Shown piece by piece: positions 41,607 through 50,703 of a DNA stretch of 64,000 bases; within the stretch, counting starts at the first letter, position 1; every line of letters begins with the position of its first letter. The stretch covers positions 3,360,501 through 3,424,500 of the forward strand of contig JADKFX010000001.1 in the NCBI GenBank assembly GCA_016717265.1, read 5' to 3'. Under the pieces are notes generated by a model, which was not told the DNA's origin, ran no database searches, and worked only from the letters and a program-made list of their open reading frames with translations. Origin of the DNA: Saprospiraceae bacterium (lineage in GTDB: Bacteria > Bacteroidota > Bacteroidia > Chitinophagales > Saprospiraceae). Made by a program: the position numbers and the translations under genes.

Positions 41607-44237
41607 TTATTTCATAAAGCCTAATCTTGGGCGATTAAAAATATCTCGTCGATCTTTACCCGGTACAAATGAATGTACATCTTCTAATTCAACGATCGAT
41701 TGATTTGTCTTACTTAATTCACTTTCTGTTAAATTGGAAAGTCTAATATTCTGGAACCTGATAATCTCCTCACATATAGAACGAATTACCCGAGCGTTTC
41801 CAAAAAACTTATCCTTTGAATTATACAAATACGCGAGATAAGATCTTAAATGCGTTTCAGCTGCTTCACTCATATGTAGCTTAATATCTGAAAACATTTT
41901 TAAAGCAATCATAAATAATTCTTCTTCTGAATAATCCTCAAATTTTAAAATTTTATCAAATCTGCTATTTAAACCGGGATTTGACTTTAAAAAGTATTCC
42001 ATTGGTTCAGTATAACCAGCCACAAATACGAAAAACTGACCTCGTTGATCTTCCATTCTTTTTAATAAAGTTTGAATCACTTCACTACCATAATCTGCAT
42101 GTTGATTACCCCCTGCTGTCAATGAATACGCTTCATCAATAAATAAAACACCGCCCATTGCCTCTTCAATTTTTTCCGCAGTTTTGATGGCTGATTGACC
42201 AATATAACCAGCCACTAATCCCTGGCGGTCTGTTTCCACCATATGGCCCCGTTCCAGGATTCCTAAAGCTTTATAGAATTTTGCAATAATTCGGGCTACC
42301 GTACTTTTTCCGGTACCTGGATTTCCAAGAAAAACAGTGTGCAAATAATGTTGGTTAAGTACTTCTTTTCCAGATTTTTTTGCAAACTGAACAATTTTAA
42401 CTAATTCTTTGATTTCCTTTTTGACATTATCGATACCAATCAATGCGTCTAATTCTGAAAGTGCGGTACTTAATAATTCATGGTCAATGGGAATTAATGG
42501 TTTTGTATGGACCATTTCCATTTCAATTTTTTCAACATCTTCTAATGAAACCTGGCTTAAAGATTCTAAATCAAGATCCTGGGGAGCGGTATTAGACATT
42601 ACCCGGATTCCTAAATTTATTTTAGCTTTTTCTACCAAATCAAATACTAAACGCGCATTCCCAAAAGTATTGTCCCGATTCCTATAAGCTTCTAAAATTA
42701 AGTGATGCAATTCTGCTGTAGCATTCTCCCGAAATTTGACAGCTTTTTTTTGCATTGCAAAATGTGCAATTTCATATAACTCCTGAGGAAGATAATCCGG
42801 AAATTCAAAATACAATTTTATCCTTGATTTTAATCCTGGGTTAGAATCCAAAAAATACTTCATTTCTTTTGGATATCCTGCCATGATGACAGCCAGATCA
42901 CCCGGACCATTCGATAGTTCCTTTACTAGAATTTCTATAACTTCTCTCCCAAAATCCTTACTATCGTCATTGGTTCTAGCAAGCGCATAAGCTTCATCAA
43001 TAAAAAGTACACCACCTCTTGCTTTTTCAATTACTTCTTTTACTTTAGGTGCGGTTTGTCCAATATACTCACCGACCAATTCTGCTCGATCCGCTTCATA
43101 AACATGACCTTTAGAAAGGACGCCCATTTTTTTATAAAGCTTGCCCATCATTTTTGCAATCGTGGTCTTACCGGTACCAGGATTACCATAAAAAACAGAA
43201 TGTAAGGAAAGCTTTTCTTCTTCCTTTATTCCTTTTTCTTGTCGCAATTGTAAAAACTTTACATACTGTGCATGTTCGCTTACTTTGCGTTTTATTTCTT
43301 GAAGTCCTATGAGTTGATTTAATTCAAAAAGTACATCTTCTAATTTTGTGGAATCTACTTCATGTCCAGGTAAAACTATTGGATCTGAAGCGTGCGGTAA
43401 GGTAATGGGTGCAATCCCTACTTCAAAATCAAAGCCAATTTCAAAGGGCATTACGGCAAGTAGATGTTCCAAAAAAATGATTTCAACTGTATACAATCCT
43501 TCCCACCAACTTCCTTTTACATTAGATCCCCATCCAGCCGTTATATAAATTTTTTCATCTTCCTTTCTAACTGCCACCAATCGTGTAACCTGGCCTTTTA
43601 ATTCCCGGGCTTCATTCAGAAATTTAATGAATAATTCACACTGCCAATTGGCTTGAACACATTTATTATTTAAAACCAATTCTGCATATACATACCGGGT
43701 TTCTTCCCCATGAAATGTTTTTACATATTGCCTTTCATCCTGCAAAACATCTTCAAAAGGGCCTTCATAAAGTTTTAACGATTGCAATTCCAGATATGGA
43801 ACTAATCCATCAGATTTACTCATTCCAGGATCTTCAATATAAAAATATTTGCTGCCAATTTTTTCACCATCCATCCAGGCTTCCCAATAATAAGTACCTT
43901 TTTTCCAGAACGAGCCTTCTTTTTTATTACCCCAACCTTCCCGGATATAAACCGTATGATCAAATTTAGAAATTTTCCGACGAAAACTTAGATTGCAAAC
44001 TTCCTTTTTAGTTTTAATCAAGCTATAGCATTTGAGCTCAATATCTGTTTCCCAAGATTCCTTATCAAAGTATTTATTAATAAATGAAAGTTCAACATAG
44101 ATATAGGAAGTATCAAATCGGTCAAAAACTTGTCTGTATTTTTTCTTATTATCAGCCAACCACTCTGTGGAAGCATAGACTTTCAATTCCTTGAATTTGA
44201 ATTTTTTAGTCTCTGGTAACTTTATATTCTCTTCCAT
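41607..44237 (-). CDS. Double AAA+ ATPase (CbbX/SpoVK-type) with duplicated N-terminal module
   Basis: An 876-residue cytoplasmic protein. Two AAA+ modules of the CbbX/SpoVK/EccA class are present: Walker A GNPGTGKTTIAK (about 353) and GNPGTGKSTVAR (about 639), each followed by GGVLFIDEAYAL or GGVLFIDEAYSL and by a GNARLVFDLVEKA or GNARVIRSICEEI sensor/lid segment. The first 275 residues hold two related beta-rich units of about 125 residues. They share a Y(I/V)YVEL or YVYAEL stretch, a W(E/Q) ... L strand, and GWG followed by GSFW or GSWW and G(T)Y. I do not recognise this N-terminal module, which probably recruits the substrate. It is a single-gene unit, so its partner is unknown. Confidence 0.88.
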   Translation of the reverse strand: MEENIKLPETKKFKFKELKVYASTEWLADNKKKYRQVFDRFDTSYIYVELSFINKYFDKESWETDIELKCYSLIKTKKEVCNLSFRRKISKFDHTVYIREGWGNKKEGSFWKKGTYYWEAWMDGEKIGSKYFYIEDPGMSKSDGLVPYLELQSLKLYEGPFEDVLQDERQYVKTFHGEETRYVYAELVLNNKCVQANWQCELFIKFLNEARELKGQVTRLVAVRKEDEKIYITAGWGSNVKGSWWEGLYTVEIIFLEHLLAVMPFEIGFDFEVGIAPITLPHASDPIVLPGHEVDSTKLEDVLFELNQLIGLQEIKRKVSEHAQYVKFLQLRQEKGIKEEEKLSLHSVFYGNPGTGKTTIAKMMGKLYKKMGVLSKGHVYEADRAELVGEYIGQTAPKVKEVIEKARGGVLFIDEAYALARTNDDSKDFGREVIEILVKELSNGPGDLAVIMAGYPKEMKYFLDSNPGLKSRIKLYFEFPDYLPQELYEIAHFAMQKKAVKFRENATAELHHLILEAYRNRDNTFGNARLVFDLVEKAKINLGIRVMSNTAPQDLDLESLSQVSLEDVEKIEMEMVHTKPLIPIDHELLSTALSELDALIGIDNVKKEIKELVKIVQFAKKSGKEVLNQHYLHTVFLGNPGTGKSTVARIIAKFYKALGILERGHMVETDRQGLVAGYIGQSAIKTAEKIEEAMGGVLFIDEAYSLTAGGNQHADYGSEVIQTLLKRMEDQRGQFFVFVAGYTEPMEYFLKSNPGLNSRFDKILKFEDYSEEELFMIALKMFSDIKLHMSEAAETHLRSYLAYLYNSKDKFFGNARVIRSICEEIIRFQNIRLSNLTESELSKTNQSIVELEDVHSFVPGKDRRDIFNRPRLGFMK

Positions 44238-44380
44238 GTCTTTAAATCCTGCTTTTGAAGTTTAAATATATAAATAAACAACTAAACTCCTTCATTTTTA
44301 ACATTTATTTATTCGCCAGAAGGAAATCATCGAAATTGAACATTAGATCCCATTAATTGTTTGCTTGATTGAATACGAAT

Positions 44381-44722
44381 ATGGCTAAGTTCATTTTTAA
44401 ATTTGAAGATCCGGGGATTCCCGAAAAGACAGCAGTGCTTGATGCGCAAGATAAATCAATTTTAGAAATAGCGGAGGCATTGGATGTGCATTTAAATCAC
44501 AACTGTGGAGGTGTATGTGCTTGTTCCACTTGTCATATTTATATAGACGCAGGAGATTCCTTTTTAGAGCCCTTGTCTGATAAAGAAGAAGACTTTATAG
44601 ACCGCGCTATAAATCCAAGACTTGAATCCCGTTTAGCGTGTCAGTGTATTATATTGGATGAATCTGCTGAAATAACGATTGAGGTACCCGATCAAAAAAG
44701 GATTATTGGTCACGAACATTAA
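44381..44722 (+). CDS. fdx: [2Fe-2S] ferredoxin, ISC/adrenodoxin type
   Basis: Electron donor for Fe-S cluster assembly or biosynthetic reactions. 113 residues from ATG 44381 (a TTG four codons earlier was not preferred). The ligand pattern is C-x5-C-x2-C ... C, seen as CGGVCACSTCHIYI and, later, RLACQC, typical of adrenodoxin/ISC ferredoxins. The end TIEVPDQKRII is also family-like. It is the first gene of a compact operon, and iscX starts 14 bases after it, which supports an Fe-S assembly role. Confidence 0.93.
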   Translation: MAKFIFKFEDPGIPEKTAVLDAQDKSILEIAEALDVHLNHNCGGVCACSTCHIYIDAGDSFLEPLSDKEEDFIDRAINPRLESRLACQCIILDESAEITIEVPDQKRIIGHEH

Positions 44723-44736
44723 GAACCCCTTTTCTT

Positions 44737-44985
44737 ATGCCATTTAAAGATATAGAAAATTTACCTATTAGCTGGAAGGATCATGAAGATGTTGCAATGG
44801 CTTTATATGAACGATTTGGCCCTGAATTTACAGAAGGGAAAATCTATCGCCTTCGCTTTACAGAATTGATTGAATGGATTTTAGAAATCCCTCACTTTGA
44901 AGGTAAACGCGAAGCATGCAATGAAGCCCATTTGGAACAAATTCAAGCAAAATGGGTATATGAATGGAGGGATAATAATTCCTAA
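44737..44985 (+). CDS. iscX: IscX-like Fe-S cluster assembly adaptor
   Basis: A small acidic protein of 82 residues that matches IscX/YfhJ in order: SWKDHEDVAMALYERF, then YRLRFTELIEWIL, then NEAHLEQIQAKWVYEW. The family's ISCU/cysteine-desulfurase-binding acidic surface is consistent with the charge here. It lies between the 2Fe-2S ferredoxin and kdsC genes in one operon, while the rest of the isc genes are not in the window. Confidence 0.88.
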   Translation: MPFKDIENLPISWKDHEDVAMALYERFGPEFTEGKIYRLRFTELIEWILEIPHFEGKREACNEAHLEQIQAKWVYEWRDNNS

Positions 44986-44994
44986 TTTTAGGCC

Positions 44995-45489
44995 ATGAAT
45001 GTATATGATCGTTTTATTAAGGTTCAGGCGATAATCCTGGACATTGATGGTGTTTGCACTGATAACCGGATATTAGTTACAGATCATGGGGAGTTTTTAA
45101 GAAGTATGAATGTCAAAGATGGATATGCAATAAAAAAAGCAATCCATGCTGGAATTAAAATGGCTATTATTTCAGGTGGCCGAAGCAATGGAACCCGATT
45201 GCGTTTTGAATTATTGGGCATCAAGGACATCCATTTAGGAATAGAGCATAAATATCCAAGCCTCGTTGAAATCCTTCGGCAATGGAATATAAGTGCAGAT
45301 AACACTGCTTATATGGGCGACGATATCCCTGATTTGGAAGTCATGTCTAAGGTAGGATTGGCTGCCTGTCCTGCAGATTCAGCTCCTGAAATTCTAAAAA
45401 TTGCGAATTATATTTCCCCATTAAATGGTGGAAATGCTTGCGTCCGGGATTTGATTGAAAAAGTATTGCAAGCTCAAGGAAAATGGTAA
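44995..45489 (+). CDS. kdsC: 3-deoxy-D-manno-octulosonate-8-phosphate phosphatase (KdsC-type HAD)
   Basis: Dephosphorylates KDO-8-P in lipopolysaccharide core synthesis. The 164 residues have the short, capless C0 HAD form typical of KdsC. The nucleophile motif is LDIDGVCTDN (the first Asp should be the nucleophile). They also contain NVKDGYAIKKA, the Ser motif IISGGRSN, and GDDIPDLEVM with the acidic metal ligands, then GLAACPADSAPEI. It overlaps the next gene's start by 7 bases. Confidence 0.92.
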   Translation: MNVYDRFIKVQAIILDIDGVCTDNRILVTDHGEFLRSMNVKDGYAIKKAIHAGIKMAIISGGRSNGTRLRFELLGIKDIHLGIEHKYPSLVEILRQWNISADNTAYMGDDIPDLEVMSKVGLAACPADSAPEILKIANYISPLNGGNACVRDLIEKVLQAQGKW

Positions 45490-46394
45490 TAAAAGCTTGG
45501 ATCCGGATGCTTAGAATTCCCAATCTAGGGATTCTTGCATTCACACAATTTTTAATCTATTTTAAATTAATCAATTTTTATTTTCCGGGTGAAGAATTAA
45601 ATTTAAATCTGCGCCAATTTAGTTTATTGGTCATTGCATTTGCTTGTGTTACCTGTTCGGGTTATATCATTAATAATATTTACGACCGGCAATTAGATTC
45701 GAGGCATGAACTTACAAGTTTAATTCCAAAATATTTTTCACTTCCCTTCTCGTGGAGCCTTTATAGCTTTTTTACATTTACAGGGTTTGCAATCTCCTGT
45801 TACCTTTCATTTAAAACAGGATTTCACTACTCTATTCTGATATACCCATTTGTTGCATTTGGATTGTGGTATTACGCTTTAAAATTAAAATGTAGTCCGC
45901 TTCTGGGAAATATTTTGATTTCGATTTTTACAGGCCTCTCTATTGCCATCATACCATATGCATTTTGGGAATCTATTTATGCGTTACGTTTGTTGGATTA
46001 TGTTCAATGGAGTCAACTCATGTATCATTTTATCATGCTCATCATATTAGCTTTTTTAAGCAATTTAGCACGTGAAATTATAAAAGATATAGAAGATGAG
46101 GAAGGCGATAAAGCGGAAGCATGTTTGTCAACTGCCGCATATTTTGGCCAACAAAAATGCAAACAATTGGCTTTACATATTTTGGTAGCAATCTTTGTAA
46201 TTAATCTTTCTGTTTGTTGGTTTGCATCAAATGTTCAATTTGTGTTCTACACAATTGCATTTTTAGTACTGCCACTTACCGTTATTATTATACAACTCAT
46301 TAGATCAAAAGTTATAAAAGATTTTAGTCGTTTGAGCACTATGCTTAAATTTTATATGTTAATTGGAATTCTTTTTTGGACTTATATTTTATGA
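45483..46394 (+). CDS. UbiA-family prenyltransferase
   Basis: An integral membrane prenyltransferase of 303 residues with multiple hydrophobic helices. Both prenyl-diphosphate/Mg motifs are present: NNIYDRQLD (64-72) and, near residue 200, REIIKDIEDEEGDKAE. The acceptor is not clear. Candidates include menaquinone-type and geranylgeranylglycerol-phosphate-type enzymes, and the sequence does not decide between them. The gene starts within the end of kdsC and overlaps maf by the ATGA junction, so it is fully embedded in the operon. A second in-frame ATG lies 8 codons in. Confidence 0.87.
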   Translation: MVIKAWIRMLRIPNLGILAFTQFLIYFKLINFYFPGEELNLNLRQFSLLVIAFACVTCSGYIINNIYDRQLDSRHELTSLIPKYFSLPFSWSLYSFFTFTGFAISCYLSFKTGFHYSILIYPFVAFGLWYYALKLKCSPLLGNILISIFTGLSIAIIPYAFWESIYALRLLDYVQWSQLMYHFIMLIILAFLSNLAREIIKDIEDEEGDKAEACLSTAAYFGQQKCKQLALHILVAIFVINLSVCWFASNVQFVFYTIAFLVLPLTVIIIQLIRSKVIKDFSRLSTMLKFYMLIGILFWTYIL

Positions 46395-46993
46395 AAACAA
46401 AAATCAATTTACGTAAATTAATCCTGGCTTCCTCATCCCCTAGAAGGAAGCAATTACTTGATGAAGCAGGTTTTTGGTTTGATGTTATTCCATTGCCATT
46501 TGAGGAGATCTACCCGGATGACATGGCAAGACATGAAGTGGCCATTTATTTAGCAGAGGAAAAAGCAAAAGCGGCAAGTCATTTAATTCATGGAGATGAA
46601 ATCTTATTAACTGCAGATTCTATTGTGGTATTAAATGATTTTATTTTTGGAAAACCGAAGGATGAAAAAGAAGCATACAAAATACTTGCACATTTATCGG
46701 GTAAAAAACATATGGTGTATACAGGTGTTTGTTTGAAAGATTCATTAAAGCTAATTTCATTTACCGGGAAGTCTGAAGTATTTTTCAGAGAATTAAACCA
46801 TGAAGAAATTATGTGGTATATTCAACAATACAAACCTTTTGACAAAGCTGGCTCATATGCTATACAGGAATGGATTGGTCTATGTAAAATATCCCATATC
46901 CAAGGAAGTTATGCAAATATTATGGGGTTGCCAACTGATTTAGTATATGAATCTCTTAAGTTGTTTCCGGGAGCCCTTGCTTTTGAGCAATAA
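46391..46993 (+). CDS. maf: Maf family nucleoside-triphosphate pyrophosphatase
   Basis: Hydrolyses non-canonical or dTTP/UTP-type nucleotides. 200 residues from ATG 46391, which overlaps the UbiA-family stop (ATGA); a TTG upstream was ignored. Family motifs are LILASSSPRRKQLLDEAGF, the ETADSIV-like TADSIVV, then FGKP and KAGSYAIQ. The last 38 bases overlap the end of the convergent prmA gene, so the two mRNAs share complementary 3' ends. Confidence 0.95.
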   Translation: MKTKINLRKLILASSSPRRKQLLDEAGFWFDVIPLPFEEIYPDDMARHEVAIYLAEEKAKAASHLIHGDEILLTADSIVVLNDFIFGKPKDEKEAYKILAHLSGKKHMVYTGVCLKDSLKLISFTGKSEVFFRELNHEEIMWYIQQYKPFDKAGSYAIQEWIGLCKISHIQGSYANIMGLPTDLVYESLKLFPGALAFEQ

Positions 46994-47792
46994 GGCATAA
47001 CCAATCTTTCTTTTGATAGCGGTTTAATACTTTTAAATGAAACTTATGAAGACATGCTAACATAAATTCTAAATCCGTTTCTAAAAATCCTGAGATTACG
47101 ATGATTCCACGTTCAAATAGGTGGGACACCAAAAGTTCCATTGATTCTGATAAAATATTTCGCGTGATGTTTGCCAAAATAACATCATATTGGTCATTCG
47201 GAATTTGAGCTATTGAGCCCAGGATACATTGCATTGGAACGAGCTCATTTAATTGAATATTTTCTATCGTATTTTCTATTGAAAGCGGATCATTATCAAT
47301 AAAATTAACTAAGCTTGCCTTTCTTTTTGCAGCAAAAATTCCCAGGATTCCTGTTCCACATCCAAAGTCAAGAATTTTTTTATTTTCAAAATTTTGATCC
47401 AACATCCATTCTAAAATCATGGAGGTAGTCTCATGATGACCGGTTCCAAAAGCCATTTTGGGAGAAATCAATAACGACTCTTTAAAAGTAGAATCTACAG
47501 GGTGAAACGGTGCTCTTACCAAGAGTTTTTTAGCAATAGAAAATGCATCAAAATTGGACTCCCATTCTTTATTCCAATCCCGTAACTGATGACTTCTTTT
47601 TTCGAAACTTCGTTGTTTTTCTTTTAAATAAGATTCAATTTTAGCCGAAATATTTGTGTCTTCAGTTTCTAAGAATGCTTCCAATGCATCTTCATGTTCA
47701 ATAAATGAATCAATACCCAATTCATTTAAATAGGCAATTTCAAACTCGTGTTGCGCGGCATCCAAATGGATATAATAGGAGATACAAGCCAT
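46956..47792 (-). CDS. prmA: Ribosomal protein L11 methyltransferase
   Basis: SAM-dependent trimethylation of ribosomal protein L11. 278 residues. An N-terminal domain is followed by the class I motif LDFGCGTGILGIFAA (about 131), preceded by AFGTGHHETT, the signature of PrmA, and followed by FIDNDPLSIENTIENIQLN. It starts one base after folD ends, so the two are an operon. The 3' end overlaps maf by 38 bases tail to tail. Confidence 0.95.
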   Translation of the reverse strand: MACISYYIHLDAAQHEFEIAYLNELGIDSFIEHEDALEAFLETEDTNISAKIESYLKEKQRSFEKRSHQLRDWNKEWESNFDAFSIAKKLLVRAPFHPVDSTFKESLLISPKMAFGTGHHETTSMILEWMLDQNFENKKILDFGCGTGILGIFAAKRKASLVNFIDNDPLSIENTIENIQLNELVPMQCILGSIAQIPNDQYDVILANITRNILSESMELLVSHLFERGIIVISGFLETDLEFMLACLHKFHLKVLNRYQKKDWLCLIAQKQGLPETT

Positions 47793-47793
47793 A

Positions 47794-48678
47794 TTAACTT
47801 ACTTGTTTACTAAATGCCTTCCAGGTATTTTCGAGTAGGGCGGTAATGGTCATTGGTCCAACACCTCCAGGCACGGGGGTAATTGCTGCAACTTTTAATG
47901 CGACCTCTTCAAAGTCGACATCGCCAACTAATCTGGTTCCTTTAGTTGTCATCGGGTCATCGATCCGATTAATTCCTACATCAATTACGATAGCACCTGC
48001 CTTTACCATATCTGCTTTCACAAATTTCGGAATCCCTAAAGCTGCAATAAGTATGTCGGCTGTTAAACAAAGTTCTTTTAAATTTTTTGTGCGACTATGT
48101 GCCATTGTAACGGTCGCATTTCCAGGTTTCGATTTTTTAGACATTAAAATTGCAATCGGGGTACCTACAATATTACTTCTGCCTAAAACCACACAATGTT
48201 TTCCTTCTGTATCTATTTGATATCTATCCAACATCATTAAAATTCCCATTGGTGTGGCCGGTAAATAGGTTGGTAAACCCAAGGCCATTTTACCAAAATT
48301 ATAGGGATGAAAACCATCGACATCCTTTTCTGGATTAATTGCAAGATTAATGGCATGTTCGTCAAGATGTCTTGGTAAGGGTAATTGTACAATATACCCA
48401 TCCAAGGTTGGATCCTGATTTAAACCCTTAATAATATGCAATAATTCTTCTTGCGAAGTGTTCTCCGGCTTTCTGATAAGTGTAGACGCGAATCCAACTT
48501 CCTCACAAGCTTTTATTTTATTTCTTACATAGGCCTGACTAGCAGGATTATTGCCAATCAAAACGGCTGCAAGGTGAGGCGATCTTACATCATTCTGACA
48601 AAATTCCCGAACCCGGATAAGAAGTTCTTTTCTTAGGATTGCAGAAAGTTGATTTCCATCTAAAAGTAGCATACTCAT
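47794..48678 (-). CDS. folD: Bifunctional methylenetetrahydrofolate dehydrogenase/cyclohydrolase
   Basis: Interconverts 5,10-methylene- and 10-formyl-tetrahydrofolate. 294 residues with the catalytic segment YVRNKIKACEEVGF (Lys), DGYIVQLPLPRHLDEH, PEKDVDGFHPYN, the NADP site VVLGRSNIVGTP and the end PVPGGVGPMTITALLENT. Length and order are those of bacterial FolD. Upstream partner of prmA. Confidence 0.97.
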   Translation of the reverse strand: MSMLLLDGNQLSAILRKELLIRVREFCQNDVRSPHLAAVLIGNNPASQAYVRNKIKACEEVGFASTLIRKPENTSQEELLHIIKGLNQDPTLDGYIVQLPLPRHLDEHAINLAINPEKDVDGFHPYNFGKMALGLPTYLPATPMGILMMLDRYQIDTEGKHCVVLGRSNIVGTPIAILMSKKSKPGNATVTMAHSRTKNLKELCLTADILIAALGIPKFVKADMVKAGAIVIDVGINRIDDPMTTKGTRLVGDVDFEEVALKVAAITPVPGGVGPMTITALLENTWKAFSKQVS

Positions 48679-48801
48679 TAAATTTATTCAAAAAATAAAG
48701 TTGTATTAAAAGTTGGCAAAGATATTCACTGATTAAAGAATTAAACAATCAAAAAAGGTCAGAATGAAAGTATCTTTTAGCAATTGGTTGAATCCGTAAC
48801 A

Positions 48802-50256
48802 TTAATGTTCAAAATATTCCCGAGCCCGTCGGTTATAACCTGATTGTATTTCAGTTGCATCAAAAAAATTATCTCCTTTCTCCTCCCCTGGAGCATTTTT
48901 ATATAAGTCGATCTCCCATTTCTTATTCTGGCGTTCTCCATGCGCTGTTGAATGCAATAATCTAAAATCACTTCCAGCTAAATCTGGATTATAAAATAAA
49001 AATTTTACATTCGTCTGCCCTGTTTTTGAAACTTTATTATACTTCCAGATTTCATATGGAAATGCACCATTATCCTTATCTTCTGCAATCACATCGTCCG
49101 GCTTTCCATATCGCAAATAAACAACGCCCCGATCCGTTTCAAAACCATATCCAAATCCCGAATAAAATAACTCGTCAATTTTTCGAACATACTCCAAATA
49201 GGTATTAAATGCTTTTTTTGCTGTATCACTGCGTTCACTCCAATATGCAAATAAAAAGACCCGCTTTTCTTCCAATTTTTTTTGCTTATACAGGTCGTTT
49301 AATACGGCTACATCTAAACTCGAAATAATAGGATACAATGCGCGAATTGAATAATTAATCAAATCAACCGAAAGTGTATCGAAAAATTGTTTATCTTCTT
49401 TTCGACTTCTATTCAGAATTTCAATTTTATCCCAAAAAGGATTTTCTCTAAAGAAATCAATAAACTGCTCGTCTGTTTTAATGGATTTAGAATTTAAAAT
49501 CTGAACTATCAATCTGTAAGTACCGGTTGTTAAGCTACTGATATCGTGTTTTAGTAAAAAAGGATCAATTGCATTACTATTTCTTGATCTGTACCAATCT
49601 TCCTTTAAAGAAAGTATCCCGCTTGAATCCTTTTTATACAAACTAAACTTCAATGCGTATTTGTTTCCTAATTGTTCGGTTTTATAGCTTTCCAAATAAG
49701 CATAGAGAATATTTTGTCCGGAATTAAACTGATGATAGATCAGAGGCTCGCTATAAAAGCCATTTTTAAATAAAATATGATTGCTGTCTGTAATAGCTTT
49801 TGAAATAGATGATAATTGAATTCCAGATAAAAAAGTGGATTGAGAAGCAGGTTTCACTTGAAAGGTATTCAATAAGGTTAATTCTCTTAAACTGTCATTT
49901 GCATCTTCTATTTTAGTTTCCAATTCGTAATTACCAGGTTCAATCGCCCATCGAAGTTGGTGGATTAAAGGTTTTAATTCAAGACCCGAAGGACTTTCAA
50001 TCAATATTTTATCCACTTTTTTAATTTCCAATCCTTTCTTTAATAAGAGTGTAACATATGCTTTAATTGCAAGTGTGCTATCCTTTTGAATAGTTTTAAT
50101 AAACCCTTTGTGGTCTATATAAATTCGAATTTCAGCATATGGTTTAAAATCTGGAGTATAAAAAACACAAGGTTGGACAAATGCATTCAGACACCAACCA
50201 GGTATTGAAACAAATAAAAAACTTAGAATCAATAAAGTTTTAAGAATCCATTGCAT
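48802..50256 (-). CDS. GWxTD domain-containing exported protein
   Basis: 484 residues with a signal peptide and a C-terminal GWxTD domain: the stretch GFGYGFETDRGVVYLRYGKPDD followed by FPYEIWKYNK, FLFYNPDLAGSDFRLLHS and the terminal GYNRRAREYFEH. The domain is frequent in Bacteroidota but of unknown function. The N-terminal two thirds are beta-rich repeats resembling carbohydrate-active or macroglobulin-like Ig folds, without a sure match. A lipoprotein gene ends one base upstream and forms an operon with it. Confidence 0.88.
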   Translation of the reverse strand: MQWILKTLLILSFLFVSIPGWCLNAFVQPCVFYTPDFKPYAEIRIYIDHKGFIKTIQKDSTLAIKAYVTLLLKKGLEIKKVDKILIESPSGLELKPLIHQLRWAIEPGNYELETKIEDANDSLRELTLLNTFQVKPASQSTFLSGIQLSSISKAITDSNHILFKNGFYSEPLIYHQFNSGQNILYAYLESYKTEQLGNKYALKFSLYKKDSSGILSLKEDWYRSRNSNAIDPFLLKHDISSLTTGTYRLIVQILNSKSIKTDEQFIDFFRENPFWDKIEILNRSRKEDKQFFDTLSVDLINYSIRALYPIISSLDVAVLNDLYKQKKLEEKRVFLFAYWSERSDTAKKAFNTYLEYVRKIDELFYSGFGYGFETDRGVVYLRYGKPDDVIAEDKDNGAFPYEIWKYNKVSKTGQTNVKFLFYNPDLAGSDFRLLHSTAHGERQNKKWEIDLYKNAPGEEKGDNFFDATEIQSGYNRRAREYFEH

Positions 50257-50257
50257 T

Positions 50258-50611
50258 CTATTCTTTTTTTAGCTTAAACAAAAAGTCCGCTTTCTGAATC
50301 TTTGTATGCATCAGTAAATAATGGTCTCTTGTTTTCTCTAATTGAAACGTATAGTCAAGTCCTTTTGTTAATGTCAGTTCATTTTTATTCAGGATATAAT
50401 TAGCTTGAGTTTCGGAACCCATAAAATTTGTAGTCAGGATATTCTGTTCAAAAAAGAAAAAAGCGCCATCCAGGGTATTGGTCCGTTTTGTATTTCTGGA
50501 GGCCTCTACGATCACCCATTTTCCCTTTAAAAATTCAAGGTCAATTTTATTCTCTTGCTTACATCCCAAAAATGTAAGGAGATATAAAAGCAATGTAATT
50601 CTGTTTTTCAT
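50258..50611 (-). CDS. Small lipocalin-like lipoprotein
   Basis: 117 residues with a lipobox (TFLGC, Cys17) and a mature domain of strand-like pattern (LKGKWVIVEASRN, DGAFFFFEQNILTTNFMG, YILNKNELTL, YLLMHTKIQKADFLFKL) typical of small lipocalin-like proteins that begin with GKW. It is one base from the GWxTD gene and probably cotranscribed from the promoter box at 50628-50635. Confidence 0.75.
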   Translation of the reverse strand: MKNRITLLLYLLTFLGCKQENKIDLEFLKGKWVIVEASRNTKRTNTLDGAFFFFEQNILTTNFMGSETQANYILNKNELTLTKGLDYTFQLEKTRDHYLLMHTKIQKADFLFKLKKE

Positions 50612-50627
50612 TTTAGATTCTTATCTT

Positions 50628-50635
50628 CAAAAATA
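50628..50635 (-). promoter_or_regulatory. Candidate -7 element TATTTTTG
   Basis: A TAnnTTTG match 17 bases upstream of the ATG at 50611, for the lipocalin-like lipoprotein and GWxTD genes. Confidence 0.5.
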
Positions 50636-50703
50636 CTATCAATTGCAATCGATGGACAAAATCGAACCCGATATTTTGGCTACTTTTACATTAAATTCAA
50701 GCA

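Noticed and set aside
47846..48220. 124-codon frame antisense to folD
   Set aside because: FolD motifs are complete on the minus strand; the antisense frame is a codon-bias shadow.
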